Notes under the pieces: generated by a model
Database searches by the model: none
What the model was told of the DNA's origin: nothing
What the model saw: the letters and a program-made list of their open reading frames with translations, nothing else
DNA from: Aptenodytes patagonicus
Lineage: Eukaryota > Chordata > Aves > Sphenisciformes > Spheniscidae
NCBI RefSeq assembly: GCF_965638725.1
Contig: NC_134963.1
Location: 11,312,501 to 11,376,500 of the forward strand
Reading direction: 5' to 3'
Length of the DNA stretch: 64,000 nucleotides
Position numbers and translations under genes: made by a program
Part shown: positions 22,103-36,400 of the stretch, in pieces
How positions within the stretch are numbered: the stretch's first letter is position 1
Layout of the letters: each line of letters opens with the position of its first letter

Positions 22103-24792
22103 TCTGTACAAAAGGCTGAGGCCCTACAGGTCACTTAACATGTGCATCTGGGTTTTATTTCAGTGTCAGTCTTCTCAGAGATGGTAGAGACACAAATGGT
22201 ATTTCCTGACAAAATTTGAGCCAGCCTGCAAACTGGGAACATTAGAGAACTGTATAGGATGAGCGTTGTTTTCATGTGTTTTTAACATTTTCAGCTCCTC
22301 CTCACAAGTGGCAAGCACTGCAAAGCGTGCCTGATCCTCACCTTCCCAGCACGTGTCTGCACAGACAAGTACAGCACAAAACTACAGGCGGTCACAAAAG
22401 TGAAAAAAGACTTTGAATTTTTTTTTTTTTTTTATTTTAAAGTTTCTTATTGCTGAGGCATCTTGCTTGGCTATCCATGTACATTCCACACTCCTATTTG
22501 CCTTTAGGTTCCTGTGAGAAGTTTCTTCATACTCATCTACAATTGTGAATCTTCATAATTCTTCAGTTTAATCACTACTCTTCATTTCTGAAAGCCTGGG
22601 TTTCGCTGGTGCTCGGTCTGCCAGTACACATGTGGCAGGGGCTGTTCTTGGAGATTCATGCAGTAAAGACCAAGAAACTTCAAAAAGCTGAGGGTGGCCA
22701 CAGCCTTTGAATAACTGCCTACCTAGAGTACTCTGTTGCTATTACATAGGGAATACACTGAAAAAATGCATTCACAGTGATTTCTTGACATATGCCAGCA
22801 ATCAAATTGCTTTTTTCTGCAGTAATACTGTAATAGCAATCCACATTTCTCCTAGAAAATGCAGAGGGGGAATAAATCTAGACGTGCTCCTCTGAGACTC
22901 TCTTGGTTGGAAGTTCACCAAGTAAGTCACCCTGTGCAGCTGAAGTAATAAGAAAGATTTTGTGGCATTGAGCAACATATGCATCACAATAAAAGGGCAG
23001 AGAGTTGTTTCGAAGCTTTTGGGCTCTTTTTCTTCGCTGTGTTTATGAGGTAAAACTGGGAGAATCCGACCATTTCTAGTTTCTTCAGTTGAAAATAGCA
23101 AATTGTAAAGGATGCAGAAACTGGTGGATATATATCTCTGCATATTTCCGTTCATAAGTAGTTGTTGTTGCCCTTGAACCTTACTCTGAAATCCTTGCCC
23201 AGGAATGCTTCCTGGAAGGAATAAGACAAAATGAGTAAATAATTCAGGAATGGCTTCTCTCACTAATCAAATAGCTTCTTTCCTTTCCAGTACTACCGTG
23301 TCTTGGCTAGTGACATTTCTGCTAGTAAGTTGTATAAAACCTGATGTGTTCTGGTGATGTTTTTCGCTAAGGTTTCAGTTCTAGATAACTACTGATTTAG
23401 TTCAGAGCCTAGGGAGATCTTTAAATTCCCTGTCTGGAAAGAGATTTCCATTGTATACTTCAGCTTGCATTAGCAGGAAATTTTGTTTTGTGATTATGTT
23501 CTCTATAAAGACGAGAGACCTGACTGAAGGCCCTCTCTTTTCATGAACCAAAAATATTAGAAAAAGGCATACATTTATTCCCACCCTTCCTTTCTTTTCT
23601 TCCCAAACAGTAGCTGAATAATATGTTTTTATTGATGTTTTATTCACAAAATATTGTCTACAACTGAGTTAAATTTTAAATGGGAAGTGGTTGATTTTTT
23701 TTATAATTTTGAGAGTGGAATTGCTAAGTGGATGGTGACACGTGCAAATGTCTGCGGGAGGGAAAAAAACTACCATGATTTTCCAAAGGCTGAGCATGTT
23801 TGAGAGTACTTGCTGCTGTGCTGTCCTCTTCTGGTTGTATGTTTATCCCCCTACAAGCATTTTAATCACCTGCTCCAAGACAGAAACAATAAAACAAATG
23901 TCTTTAGTTTAAAAACTCTGGGAGGCCGTGAACAATCTGCCATTCACATGGTGAACCATCAAGAGTGAAGGACAACGCATATCATTAAAGATGTTTGTGA
24001 CAGCTCCATGTCCTGTTGTAATTGCTGACATCCGATGCTTGAATCTTCTCTTTTCCTTCTGGAGGCCTTCTGATATGCTGGTTTCTTGTCGTGGGGTTTT
24101 TTGGCCTTGGAATTGGAAGAGATTTTTAGTATTTGAAGGAATGAGAGAGAAATGGAAAAATGGATCCTAAATGGCATCTTACCTGGAGGCAATGACTGCC
24201 AGCAATCAGGCAGTGGTGGGCTTGCACCCGGGGTTTGCCAGGTGGCTGAATACCCCCACTGCCTTTGTTTCAGTGACAAACTCGGGATCAGCTCTTCTAT
24301 TCACAAAATTATATCTTTCTGTAAATTTACCCTGGAATCTAACAGTTTTCCTGGGTTATTTCTTCTGCTGCTTTCTTGGATTTGAAGGGAGCATTTGTAT
24401 TACTGCTTACCACTGCAAGGAGTCACCCCCTGCCAGCCTGCTGTGCCCCATCCCCTCTCCAGTTGGGTCTCTCTCTTCACAATCTCTCTCCTAGAAATCT
24501 TTCCAGCCTTATTGCTGGCTGGTTTATACACACTGCTCCTCGTGCCAGTATTGTCTTCATTAGCAGCAGTGAAGGCCAAGCAATTCCCCCAGCAAAAAAA
24601 TGAGCAATTCCATCAGTTTTCATTAGGATTGTCTAGAACTGTAGAAAACCAAAAAGTTATGTTATACAGGGTCAATTTTCACAACAGTGCTGTGCCTTAA
24701 ACACCATGACCTTTTAATCTAGCCGGTTCATAACCTTTTGCTGTAAATGAGCACATGTAACCCTCACTGGACAGTAGCTCAGCTTCTGAGAA

Positions 24793-24836
24793 ACCTCTGA
24801 TCTCTAGATTAGACACCTCTGATCTGTAGATTAGAC
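24793..24836. repeat. Two-copy 22-bp tandem repeat
   Basis: Unit ACCTCTGATCT-TAGATTAGAC (one internal base, C or G, differs) repeated head to tail without a gap. A small local duplication in intergenic DNA. Confidence 0.85.
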
Positions 24837-25120
24837 TGTCCCTGTGAGCCAGCCTGCTGGGGTCCCTTTTATCAACTGTGGAGCTCAAAGTCCTGAATGC
24901 AGAAGCTAGTTTGGTAATTATATATATTGGATAAAAAAAATAAACCTCTCTGCTTGCCTTTTCATTTCTTGTAGTGCTGGTTTTCTGAGAAATCATTGCT
25001 CCTCCATTCTTAACCCTCCCTGCACAGACAGGCGCAGAGGTGTCGGTTGCGGTGACCAGAAGTGTCTTCCCACCAGCAGTAAGAGCCATCACAAAAGTCA
25101 TCTTACCCATCCATCAGTGA

Positions 25121-26745
<1,625 letters not shown>

Positions 26746-29700
26746 TCCCTTGAGCGGCCAGTTGGAACAAAGCAATGGTGAAGACAACTCAGAGATGACC
26801 AGCTCCATCTATCTACTTGTTTCCTCTTACGATCAAATCTGTGTAGCTCTGCACCTTCACCTGTATGATTCACTTTTGTCTTTGCATCCCGTGCACACAA
26901 AGCTGAAGAGTGGGGCAATCAGCTGTACTGATTTTACTAAAATAGTTCAAGGTCTTTGTCTCAAGCCTGTCTCGTAGCCCAAAGGCTCTCCTGGTGCCTA
27001 TGGCTAAGCCATTGCAATCTGGTGATGGCCACACGTGGGCCTAGAAAAAGCTCTCTTGTAGCAGCAATAAGTTTAATTCCAGAACACATTTGGCTTTATT
27101 GAGGACCAGAGGGGTTCTTGGGTTCATCCAGATTTCCTCATACTTTGGAAGGCAGAAAGAGCCTTCTTTCTGTTTCTCTGTGGCAGCAGAAGGGTCCCAG
27201 GCTGGCTAAGAAGACCTGGGAGACAAATTCTTCTCTTTTCATGCTCCCCAAAACTCCTTTCTGGAAAGGGGTGTGATTATTGGAAGGGAAGTTTATGCAT
27301 TTATATAATTGTTTATTTAAGGCTCATGTCAGATCTTGTGCTCTGTGCTCTGCCATCGCCACCCACGGTGGCTGCTCCTACAGTTTTACTTGTCTGCAAG
27401 ATTTTCACGACTGAATGTTTGTGTGCCAATGGCAGTGTGTAGAGGAGGGACTTGCTTGTGAAGAATTGCACTGTGCCACAGGAAAATACTTGGAAGGTTC
27501 TGCTACTGCTAGCTTTAATTCCTGTCATTCACCCAGTTGTTCAAAATACTTTTCCTCATCCTGGTGTTACAGGGAGTTTTGGGATGATGCAGCATCTCAC
27601 TGTGTTCTGTGGATGGTGTTTTCAGCTCACTGTCCCTGCAGGGAAGTGTTTTGGGTGTTCAGGACCCATATGCTCCCTCACTTTATAACTGGAATACATG
27701 TGGCATTTTATTAAAACAAAAGCATGGTACTTTTTATGTATAATGTTATCTCTGCCTTCCACTGATAATGAAAACATTTATCAGTTTCCTTTCCACTTTG
27801 TGACTTGGTCAGGTCGCAGACAGGGAGCTCAGAGGAACTGAGAGCATGCCCTTGGGACATGGAGGTCCATGGGAACGCAAGGCTGAAGGGTGCTTCTGCA
27901 CTCCTTTGTCATTCTGGTTGGAGTTTTATTTGCTTATGACGAGGACTCAAGATAGTTGAAAATATTCCTTCTAATTACCATTTGAAGTTGGTCGTTCCCT
28001 ATGCAGCATAAACATCTTCTATGTTTGCAAAATCTGTCAGGACTGTAATACCAAACAAATTTGTGTATCAGGCTAGGGGGGCTGCGCTTTGTCTGGTTAA
28101 TAAAATGTATCAAAGCCTCTTTTGATAAGTGTTGGTTTATTGGCTTACAATGTTGGGGTTTTTAGCTCCCAGCACTTGGAGTCAGGTATCATGGCTGCCC
28201 AGGTCCCTGCACTTTCTCAGGAGGTCTTTTCAACTAAAAGTTTTGAAACTCGGGTGACGAACAGGTAGGTGAACTGAGTCTGAGACACACGTGTAACTCA
28301 GGAGTGCTCTGTTGCAGGGAAGAGGGTGGACAGCCCTGGCTTTGCAAAAGGGCTTGACCAACCTGAAGGTGAATACTCTGAAATGCAGAAAATTATGTCG
28401 CTTTAATTCTGATCTGCAGACAGCTCATTTCCTGGAGGTGAAATGAAAGGAACAAGCACAAACTCTTGCCAAAGCCTTTGTTTCCTTTAGAGAAACCCTG
28501 GTCTGCCCCGTGCCCCAGCTCTCCTTTTTCGGGCCATGTTGGCCACTGCTAGGCACTGCCGCAGGCTCTGTGCCTTCCTCTCACCCTCGGCTGCTCCCCG
28601 TGTGGGCTCTTGCCTGGGAGCGACTTTCCCAGCATTGCAGAGCTGAGCAGGAAGAGATAAGGAAGGAGAGGGAAAGCTTAGAAAAGAGTATGCCATGCAA
28701 ATATGTCTGAATAAAATGGGTCCTCAGTGTGACTTTCCCACCCGTTTCCATGGTGTATCTGCATTCTGGCGTTATCTGACAAAAAGTCCTAGAATAATGC
28801 AAAATCACGGCCAAAGTGCTGGGTCAAGGACCATCTTGAGAATTTTATGGTTCATGGACTTTGAGCTTTTTTTTGTAAGAGCAGTTAAAATATTAATCAG
28901 AGGATCATTTGGTTAGGAACTGTTTGTGCCGTGGTCTGAGCCAATTGATACATTTTTGGTGCTGGTGTCTGTCAGCACAGAATGAGATTCTTTCTGAGAG
29001 TCCTATGAGCTTGCGGCTGGCTGTTTTCCTTCATAAACTGCTGGTGCTGAATATACTTTTTATGTTCACATTGATCTGAAGGGATGGCCTATTTTTCCTC
29101 CACTGAGCTAATGTTAGAGTAGGTTTGTATAATATTTTAGGGCTTGAGAAGGATACACTGCAAAGGGCAGCCCCCTGAAACTCACCTAGAGCACACACAC
29201 AGAAACCAACAGAAGCAGGAAACCTTTTCTCACATCTCTGTTGCTTGTTTCCTAGTTGGAGAAAATCAGATACACCACCCTCATCTAGGGCTCAGCAGTA
29301 GTGTTATAAAATCCCTTTCCCTTGAATGCTACGTGCAGATTGTCCCTCTTCCGTGGGATGGAGCCCGCCTGACATCTGGATTTAGTATCTCCCAGCTACG
29401 GTGGATCTTTTTTGCTGTCGTACTGACCCTGTCACCTCCTAGGCTTAACCTCCTGAGGTTGACTAATATTTCTGCTCCCAGAAATGGCCTCTGTTGGTTT
29501 GTTTGAGAACTCTCTGTAGCATGTTTGCAAATTCAAAGGCAACGACCTGATTTTGAACACTGTGTAACCATTTCCTAACTTCAAATCTTTGAAGTGAGGA
29601 CAATCTTTCTGGTATTTACACAAGAGAGGGCCAGTGAGGCCCTGAGCACGCTGAAGGGCACTCCTGACAGAAAAGTATTACGGAATCACGATAGCTTTTG

Positions 29701-30300
29701 AAATTATTCTCCAAGCACAACAGTGTGATGCTGCTGTTCTCGGCAACCCTGTTCTTAGTTTGTCATGATGGAAAGATGGGCGTTATTTTCTCCCACAAAT
29801 GGGACCCTAGAGTTCATACATTTGGGACGAAGAGGACTCTTCCTTACAGTGCTAAGTGCCGATTCGGTGAAACGCCTGAGCACAAGCTTAACTTCATCAG
29901 TGTGATGTGTCCTGTTGTGACAAGAGGTGGCTTTAAACATGTGGTTATATCCCACAGATGGAGCAAGGCCCGTGTGCCCTTATCAGTCTGTGTCTGCTCA
30001 GAGGCTGTCCTGACACGGTGCCTGCACCAGGAGGGCTTGTGTGGGGCTGCAGATTTTAAGACTCGCTGCAATATGATCACCTTACATTTAAATAGAATTA
30101 TTTCCACCGGGAGCTGCCGCAGTTACTGTTTGGCTTGGGTCACTGCCTCACACCGTCCTGCCGCCATCGCACAGAAACACCTCCCAGGGTCATAAAAGCA
30201 TGTTGCCGTCTCCAGCTAGCACCACGGCAAGTTTTAGGGAAAACCAGTAACTTTGGGACGATTTCCAAACCCATTGGAGAGGGCATCCGGAATTTACTTG
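26746..30300. other. Intergenic region between DDT and CABIN1
   Basis: DDT 3' UTR followed by spacer. Candidate poly(A) signals are ATTAAA at 27710 and AATAAA at 28099, the latter with GT-rich sequence downstream. No coding sequence, RNA gene or clear repeat was recognised. Confidence 0.6.
28099..28104 (+). terminator. Candidate polyadenylation signal, DDT
   Basis: AATAAA about 1.35 kb after the DDT stop, followed by a GTGTTGGTTT stretch. ATTAAA at 27710-27715 is the nearer alternative. Confidence 0.3.
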
Positions 30301-30800
30301 AGCTTTTGCCCCGCGCCAGCAGAGGCCTCGGCCCCTGTCAGCCCCAGCTCTAACTGCGGCTCCGCCCGCCCCTCTCCCGCCTCCCTGTCCCCAGCGTTCC
30401 GATTGGCTGTCTAAGGAACGGCTGCTCGGCCAATGAGCAACCTCTTTATTGGCGCGCGGGGCTCCGGGGGTTCGGAGGAGGTTGCCGTGGAGACCGCCGG
30501 TGAGGCCGCGTCTCCGGGGAGCCGCCGCTCGCCTGAGGGAGCCGCTCCGGGAGCCCCGCGGCGGCCGCGCCCCGCCGGCCGGGAGCGGCGCCGGCATCCC
30601 GGGGGCGGCCCTGCGAGGTGAGTGTCCCGTCCGCCCCAGCCCCGTGAAGGGGCCTGAGGGGCTGCCGGGGCTTTGGCCCTGCCCCTGCGCAGCCCGCCGG
30701 TGAGGGCTGCGAGAGGCCGGCCCGACGCGGCGGGGCCTCGCCTGCTCCCCTCCGCGGAGCCACGGTCAGAGGCAAACGTGGGCTCCCTGCCTCCTCCCGG
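30300..30800 (+). promoter_or_regulatory. CABIN1: CpG-island promoter of CABIN1 with three CCAAT boxes
   Basis: GC-rich block with GC boxes at about 30362-30373 and no TATA box. Three CCAAT motifs (NF-Y type) lie close together: ATTGG at 30402-30406, CCAAT at 30430-30434 and ATTGG at 30448-30452. This arrangement is typical of TATA-less housekeeping promoters and places initiation shortly after about 30460. Confidence 0.75.
30465..30617 (+). other. CABIN1: CABIN1 exon 1, probable 5' UTR
   Basis: The right edge is a good donor, GCGAG|GTGAGTG, at 30617/30618. The left edge is estimated from the CCAAT cluster and is not precise. No CABIN1 coding sequence lies here; the first ATG of the family protein is in the next exon. 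Confidence 0.55.
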
Positions 30801-33430
30801 CCCTTTGTGCCACCCTCCGGGAAGTGGAGCCTGGCAAGCGGCGTGAGAGGCGTCCCCGCTCCTCTTTGCGGAAAGTTGCCGCAGTTCGGTAAAAACGGCT
30901 TTTGCTAAAATGCGGCGGAGGTGATCTTTGCAATGTTAAAGACAAAAACCCAAAACAAAACAAAAATTAAGCGTTTTTTTAAACAAATGTGTATTTGCAG
31001 TGTATGGATCCCAAGTGTAGCAACAACAACAGAAGCCAGGAAAGCCCGAAGTCGCTCCCTTTGTTTCTTACTTTGAAGTTGAGAATCACACAAGCTCTGG
31101 GAAGAAGAGCTGACATTTGAAATTTTTACTTAAGTTTTAAACTACTAAGGTAAAAGGAGATAAGATTTTGAAGGCAGAAGGCTTTAAAGAGGCATTGTTG
31201 CCTTTTGAGGATGTGCTCACCTGATGTAGCCACAGATTTATAGCTGAGACACTTGTAACTGAAAAAATTCAAACCGGTTTGTAATATATTAAAGACTAAT
31301 TCTTTTTTTCCTATCTAACTGATGTTGCTATGTTCCTCTGAAAGTGCTTGTAGTGACATACTTAATTCCTAGATGTTACGACACTTGTAACTCAGTCCGC
31401 AGTTAGGTTGGCAACCCTGTACAGTGCCTGGTTTAAAAAAAAAACAAAACCAACCCCCCACCTGCCTGACACACCAATATAAAAGCTGTGCCAAGGCAAT
31501 ATCCTTGTCCCGTTTTTCAAAAGCATTACACTGTTCTGTTATGCTCTCTCAACTTGTGAACACCAGAGAGGAGAGGTGCTAAATATTTGTTACAAACTTT
31601 CTGTATAAATAAAAAGTAGAATTAAATTTTTTCTCTCCACCTTTTCTGTAGTCACAGTTTCACTGGCAGTCTAACCACAGAAGTAAACTCTTGACTGTAG
31701 TCTCTCTGCTGTTGACTTCCTCTGCCGCCTTGAGCAAGATTATGTGGATTCAGCAAAAGACTTGAGCATATTTCTGAATATAGGCATATTTGTAAGTGAA
31801 TTTAAAATCACTCAATTTAAATATGTAATTGGTTTGGGATCATACAGTCATTTATTTATATGTCATAAGCATCTGCACTTTCTGTCAAAACGTGGGGCGT
31901 TCAATATTTCTGAAAGAGATACCATTAATCTCTGTGCATATATTTTCTCCATATGCAAAGTAGACAAGGAATCCTTGTCTTGAAAGAGATTTGAGGTTTT
32001 ATTAATGTTTATTTAGTGACTTAAAGAGAAAAATGCTTTATTGCTGTGCAGTTGTCAATTTGATTTAGCTGCAAGCGAGGAAAGAAGTAGTGCATGGGCA
32101 AGCAAAATATCATTGCTGAATGAATGAAATTCCTGTCAAAGCATTATTTTCTGTACATGCAGAACTAATCATGATGATGTATGAGTTAATTCAGCTTATA
32201 GTGCAAAACTCCCACTGCTTCCTGCTGTGGTTAATTCTGGACTTATTCTTCTATTAATGTGGTCTCCAATATTAAAGACTGTTTTTAGCCTGTCTTGCAT
32301 GTGTCATCTTTTTGTTTGAGTTGATGGGAAGGTTTTATCACGTAGCAGTGAAGCTTTTCTAAAAAAGCAGCACAGGACTCTCTCATATTTTTTGCCTTTA
32401 CTAACATAATTTTTCAAGCAGTTAATATCACATAAATTATGGGTTTAGTTATGAGGAAAAATGACTTACAGATTATAAACATGTATTTTCCCCTTTAAAC
32501 TTCTTATCAGTGGTAAAAAGACCAGAAATATTAATATCCTTCCTTCAGAATGAAGAAATACTAGTTAGTAAAAATTCAGTTTCTTTTTTTTGCATAAATC
32601 TAATAGATCTAAGTGCATATGCAGTAGCTGTAACTTGCTTTTGCGTTAGAGGTGGTCTGTAGAAGTTGGTCAACATACTCAGAAAAGACAGCTGTGTTAC
32701 AAACACTGGTTCTGTTCTAGCAGGGATAGCAGTAATGAAAACATTTTTAATCAGAGGAATTTCCAGGCACAGACAGTATTTTGAGCAGCGGGTTGACTAA
32801 CCTCTATGGCCTGCTGCAGAGTCAATCTGACACAGATAACCTTCCATTTTTTTTCCTTTCCTGTTCTGTAAATATCCATAAGTGCTGTGGTTTCTAGACA
32901 TGAGAGAGCACTCTGGTTTGTGCTATAGATAAAAGGTGTGGGAAAACTTCTATAATTTTTTTTTTAAAGTAACTGAAGATAAACTCATAAGCTATAATGA
33001 TTCATGCTCATAAAATGTCAGAGTATTCAAGAAGCTTTTTTGGTTTTAGCTTTTGTCCTTAAAGGGATTCATGTTGTAATGTTGTTAATATAATGTATGT
33101 TCATTAAATATTATACAGTAACTGAATAACCTTATAGCTGTAATTACATTGCCAATACTTCCACTCCCCCCTCACTGCCAGGACTAGAGTCTTGAAAGCC
33201 ATCCTGAAGTAGTGAATGTGCTTAACTTTGTATTTTATTCTCTGTCTCTAGTTAAAATTCACTTTAATGTTATTGTTCCTATGTGGTAGGGCAATTTATC
33301 TCTTGGCATGGGGTGGTGATGACATAGGACAGTTAATTGTTTATTGATTAAAGTATTCCCAGCCTGTCTTTTACTTCTGAATGCTTTCTTTATGAACAGA
33401 ATAAATATTCTAATCCTGTTTGCTTTCCAG
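30618..33430 (+). other. CABIN1 intron 1
   Basis: 2.8 kb, AT-rich after the CpG island. No gene, RNA or clear repeat recognised. Confidence 0.6.
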
Positions 33431-33495
33431 AACTGTTTGTGTTAGGCCCTTCCTCCTAATCCTGGAGAAAGACAGTGTGAATAGCTGTGAACATG
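33431..33495 (+). CDS. CABIN1: CABIN1 exon 2 (5' UTR plus ATG)
   Basis: 65 nt between TTTCCAG and |GTAAGG. Only the final three bases, 33493-33495, are coding: the initiator ATG. A at -3 gives an acceptable start context, and no other ATG occurs in this exon. Confidence 0.85.
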
Positions 33496-36400
33496 GTAAG
33501 GGCTTATTAAGATGGTTTTTGAGATGTTTTAGTAGAAATAAAATTGAAAATTTTCTCTTTCCCCAGGACTAAGAATAAATTGGCATAATGAGAACATTGT
33601 TTTTGGAGCAATTGTAGTTATTGGTAAATTTAAGAATTTGAAAAAATTCACTGTAATGCACACATCTGTTCTAGAGAAGCTGTTGCTTGTAAGACACTTG
33701 AAATTTTGTTTTTGCAGCTGATTTCAGGCAGAAATTGTTTTGCTATTTTATTATTTGCAATTAGTGATGACTGAATTCATTACAGTTCTTGTAACTTTAT
33801 GTAGAAATCTCTCAGCATTTTCCATTTACCAAGTAAAGTAAAAAAAAAAAAAGAGAAAAATCCAGTTTGCAAGGGAAACTGGGACACATGTAGATATAAC
33901 AGTCATGTCTGTCACAATACAAGATGTAACTTGTCACGTCTCGACTGTCATTCTAGATTCGAATTGCAGCACTGAATGCGAGCTCCACAATTGAGGATGA
34001 CTACGAAGGTACCTTCAAAAGTCACAAGACACAGACAAAGGAAGCTCAGGTAAGTAAACCCACGGTTTTCTTAATGAAGTTTTGTCTTGATGGGAGTTTT
34101 GTCCTCTCTTGTTGCAGGGATTGTTCAGCCATAATTTTTTTAAGAAAGTTGTGTTACTATCTTATCTCTTGAACCCTCCTTTAGCAAGCTAAAACTTCAC
34201 TCAAATGAGTTTTATATTAGGTCAGTAAGGCTGATGTTCTGCTATACAATCTGGATGTGGACTGCTATATAGCAGAAAGTATTAAAAGTGTGAAACCACT
34301 GATACTCATAATAAATATAAGTATATAGTAATAAGTATATTTAATAAAGTTGCCCTACAAAATAGGTTCTAATTTTTTAAACCACAGGAAGCAGAAGCTT
34401 TTGCTTTGTACCACAAAGCTTTGGACCTTCAGAAACATGACCGATTTGAAGAGTCTGCTAAAGCTTATCATGAGCTGCTTGAGATTCGTCTTCTGCGAGA
34501 GGTCAGTGACCTTTAGAGAATGAAACTTTAGAAACTATTTTTATTATATTTTGTATTACTTCATTTCTTATTGGCTAATTAGAAATGTCAGTGTTATCAG
34601 TTGGCAAGTTGTTTGCTGTTCTTTTTACTTGTCTAATTCCTAATGCCCGCGTTGCATTTATTTTATCATTTCTAGGCAGTTCTTTCTGGTGATGAGAAAG
34701 AAGGGCTGAAACATCCAGGCTTGATGTTAAAATATTCCACCTATAAAAACCTAGCACAACTGGCAGCACAACGGGATGACTTAGAGACAGCCATGGAGTT
34801 TTATTTGGAGGTACAGTACAGCTGAAATAAAACACTGGAGCCTCAATGTTCGCAAAAACTTGCCAAAATATAGATGTACACCTTTCAGCGTACATCATTT
34901 GAATGTATGTCTGAATTCTGTCTACTTTCTGACATTATATGTGATATAACTGGTCCACCATTCAGTCCCCAAATCAGTAATGACCCTGCTGAAAACTAAA
35001 GCAGTGCCAATCACTGTAGACAAGTGGATATGCATGTCTGAAATGTGAATAATGTTGTTTGTTATGCTTTCTAGGCTGTAATGCTAGACTCTACTGATGT
35101 CAACCTATGGTATAAAATTGGTCGTGTGGCAATAAAACTAATCCGTCTACCTTTGGCTCGTCATGCTTTTGAAGAAGGTCTCAGGTGTAATCCTGATCAC
35201 TGGCCTTGTTTAGATAACCTTATCACAATCTTGTACACACTCAGTGACTACACAAGTAAGTACAATACACCAAGAAAAATTCTCAAGATATGTGTAATTT
35301 TACATACCAATAAAAAACTGTAATGATGCAATCATATAGGAGAAAGTATATTTTGTGTAAGCAGTACATTAGGGTATGATAGAGACTTCTACTTCACGAT
35401 AGAGATTTTTTACTTCACGATAAAGTATGATGGTTTGTATCAATTCTGGTTACCTTAAAAGTAAATGCTTGTGGTCTCTTAGATCAAAGCCTCTGCAAGA
35501 AGTTTCCCTGTAGACTGTTCTCTTGCCTTTCGATGTATGTTGATTTTGTCTTGCTGGTCATTTCCAGCTACATAGTTCCAGGATTTGGGTGTAAAACTAC
35601 AGTCTAGTTCAAAGCCTAGTATGATTAATTGTAGTTACAGCAGTTGATACAACTGACCCTAAGATTTTACATTCGAGTGATATCCAGTGGATGAACTGAT
35701 TCAAAGGAAGTTTAGGACAGAAGTTGCAAGATGGCAGAAATGTTGAATCTGATCCCTTAGGTTTGTCCTACCGGAATGGTCCTAATTCTCTTCATGTAAT
35801 TGCCCACGTGAGCAAAAACCTGGTGGGGTATGTTGCTTGTTACACTAATGGAATCTGCAGTTAAGACATTTGATAACACAAAAATGGTAAATGATTGTGG
35901 TTCTGCTTTATGATTCTAATTTCTTTTGTGCAGAAGTGGAGTCTTGAAAGTAAATAAAAGATGTACTGCAAAAATTGTTTAAGCAAAATTAATTATATTC
36001 TTTTTCTGGATATAATACTTGGGAAGACATAATAGGTTATTTTAGCTGTATGCATGTAATTATTTGACATGTTACAAAGCTATTGGTCTAATTTATGTAA
36101 ATGTCATGTTTAGTTGGAATTCAGTGGTGTATATGAAGCCCAGAAATGGGAGCTTTTGAATGAACCAAAGCGGCGATTGACCATTCGATTTCTATTTCTC
36201 TGTCAGCATGTTTGTACTTTATCTGCAAAGCTCTGGAAAAAGACTGTCTATATAGCAAAGGATTGGTTCTGAAGGAGAAGATCTTTGAGGAGCAGCCTTG
36301 CCTCCGGAAAGATTCCTTAAGGATGTTCCTCAAATGGTGAATGTCATCTTACAGTATATACTGCATTTGGAGTGTAAATTTTGGGTTTGGGGTAGTTCAG

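Noticed and set aside
21587-22111. 174-codon minus-strand open frame
   Set aside because: It is mostly the antisense shadow of GSTT1's last exon and its 3' UTR.
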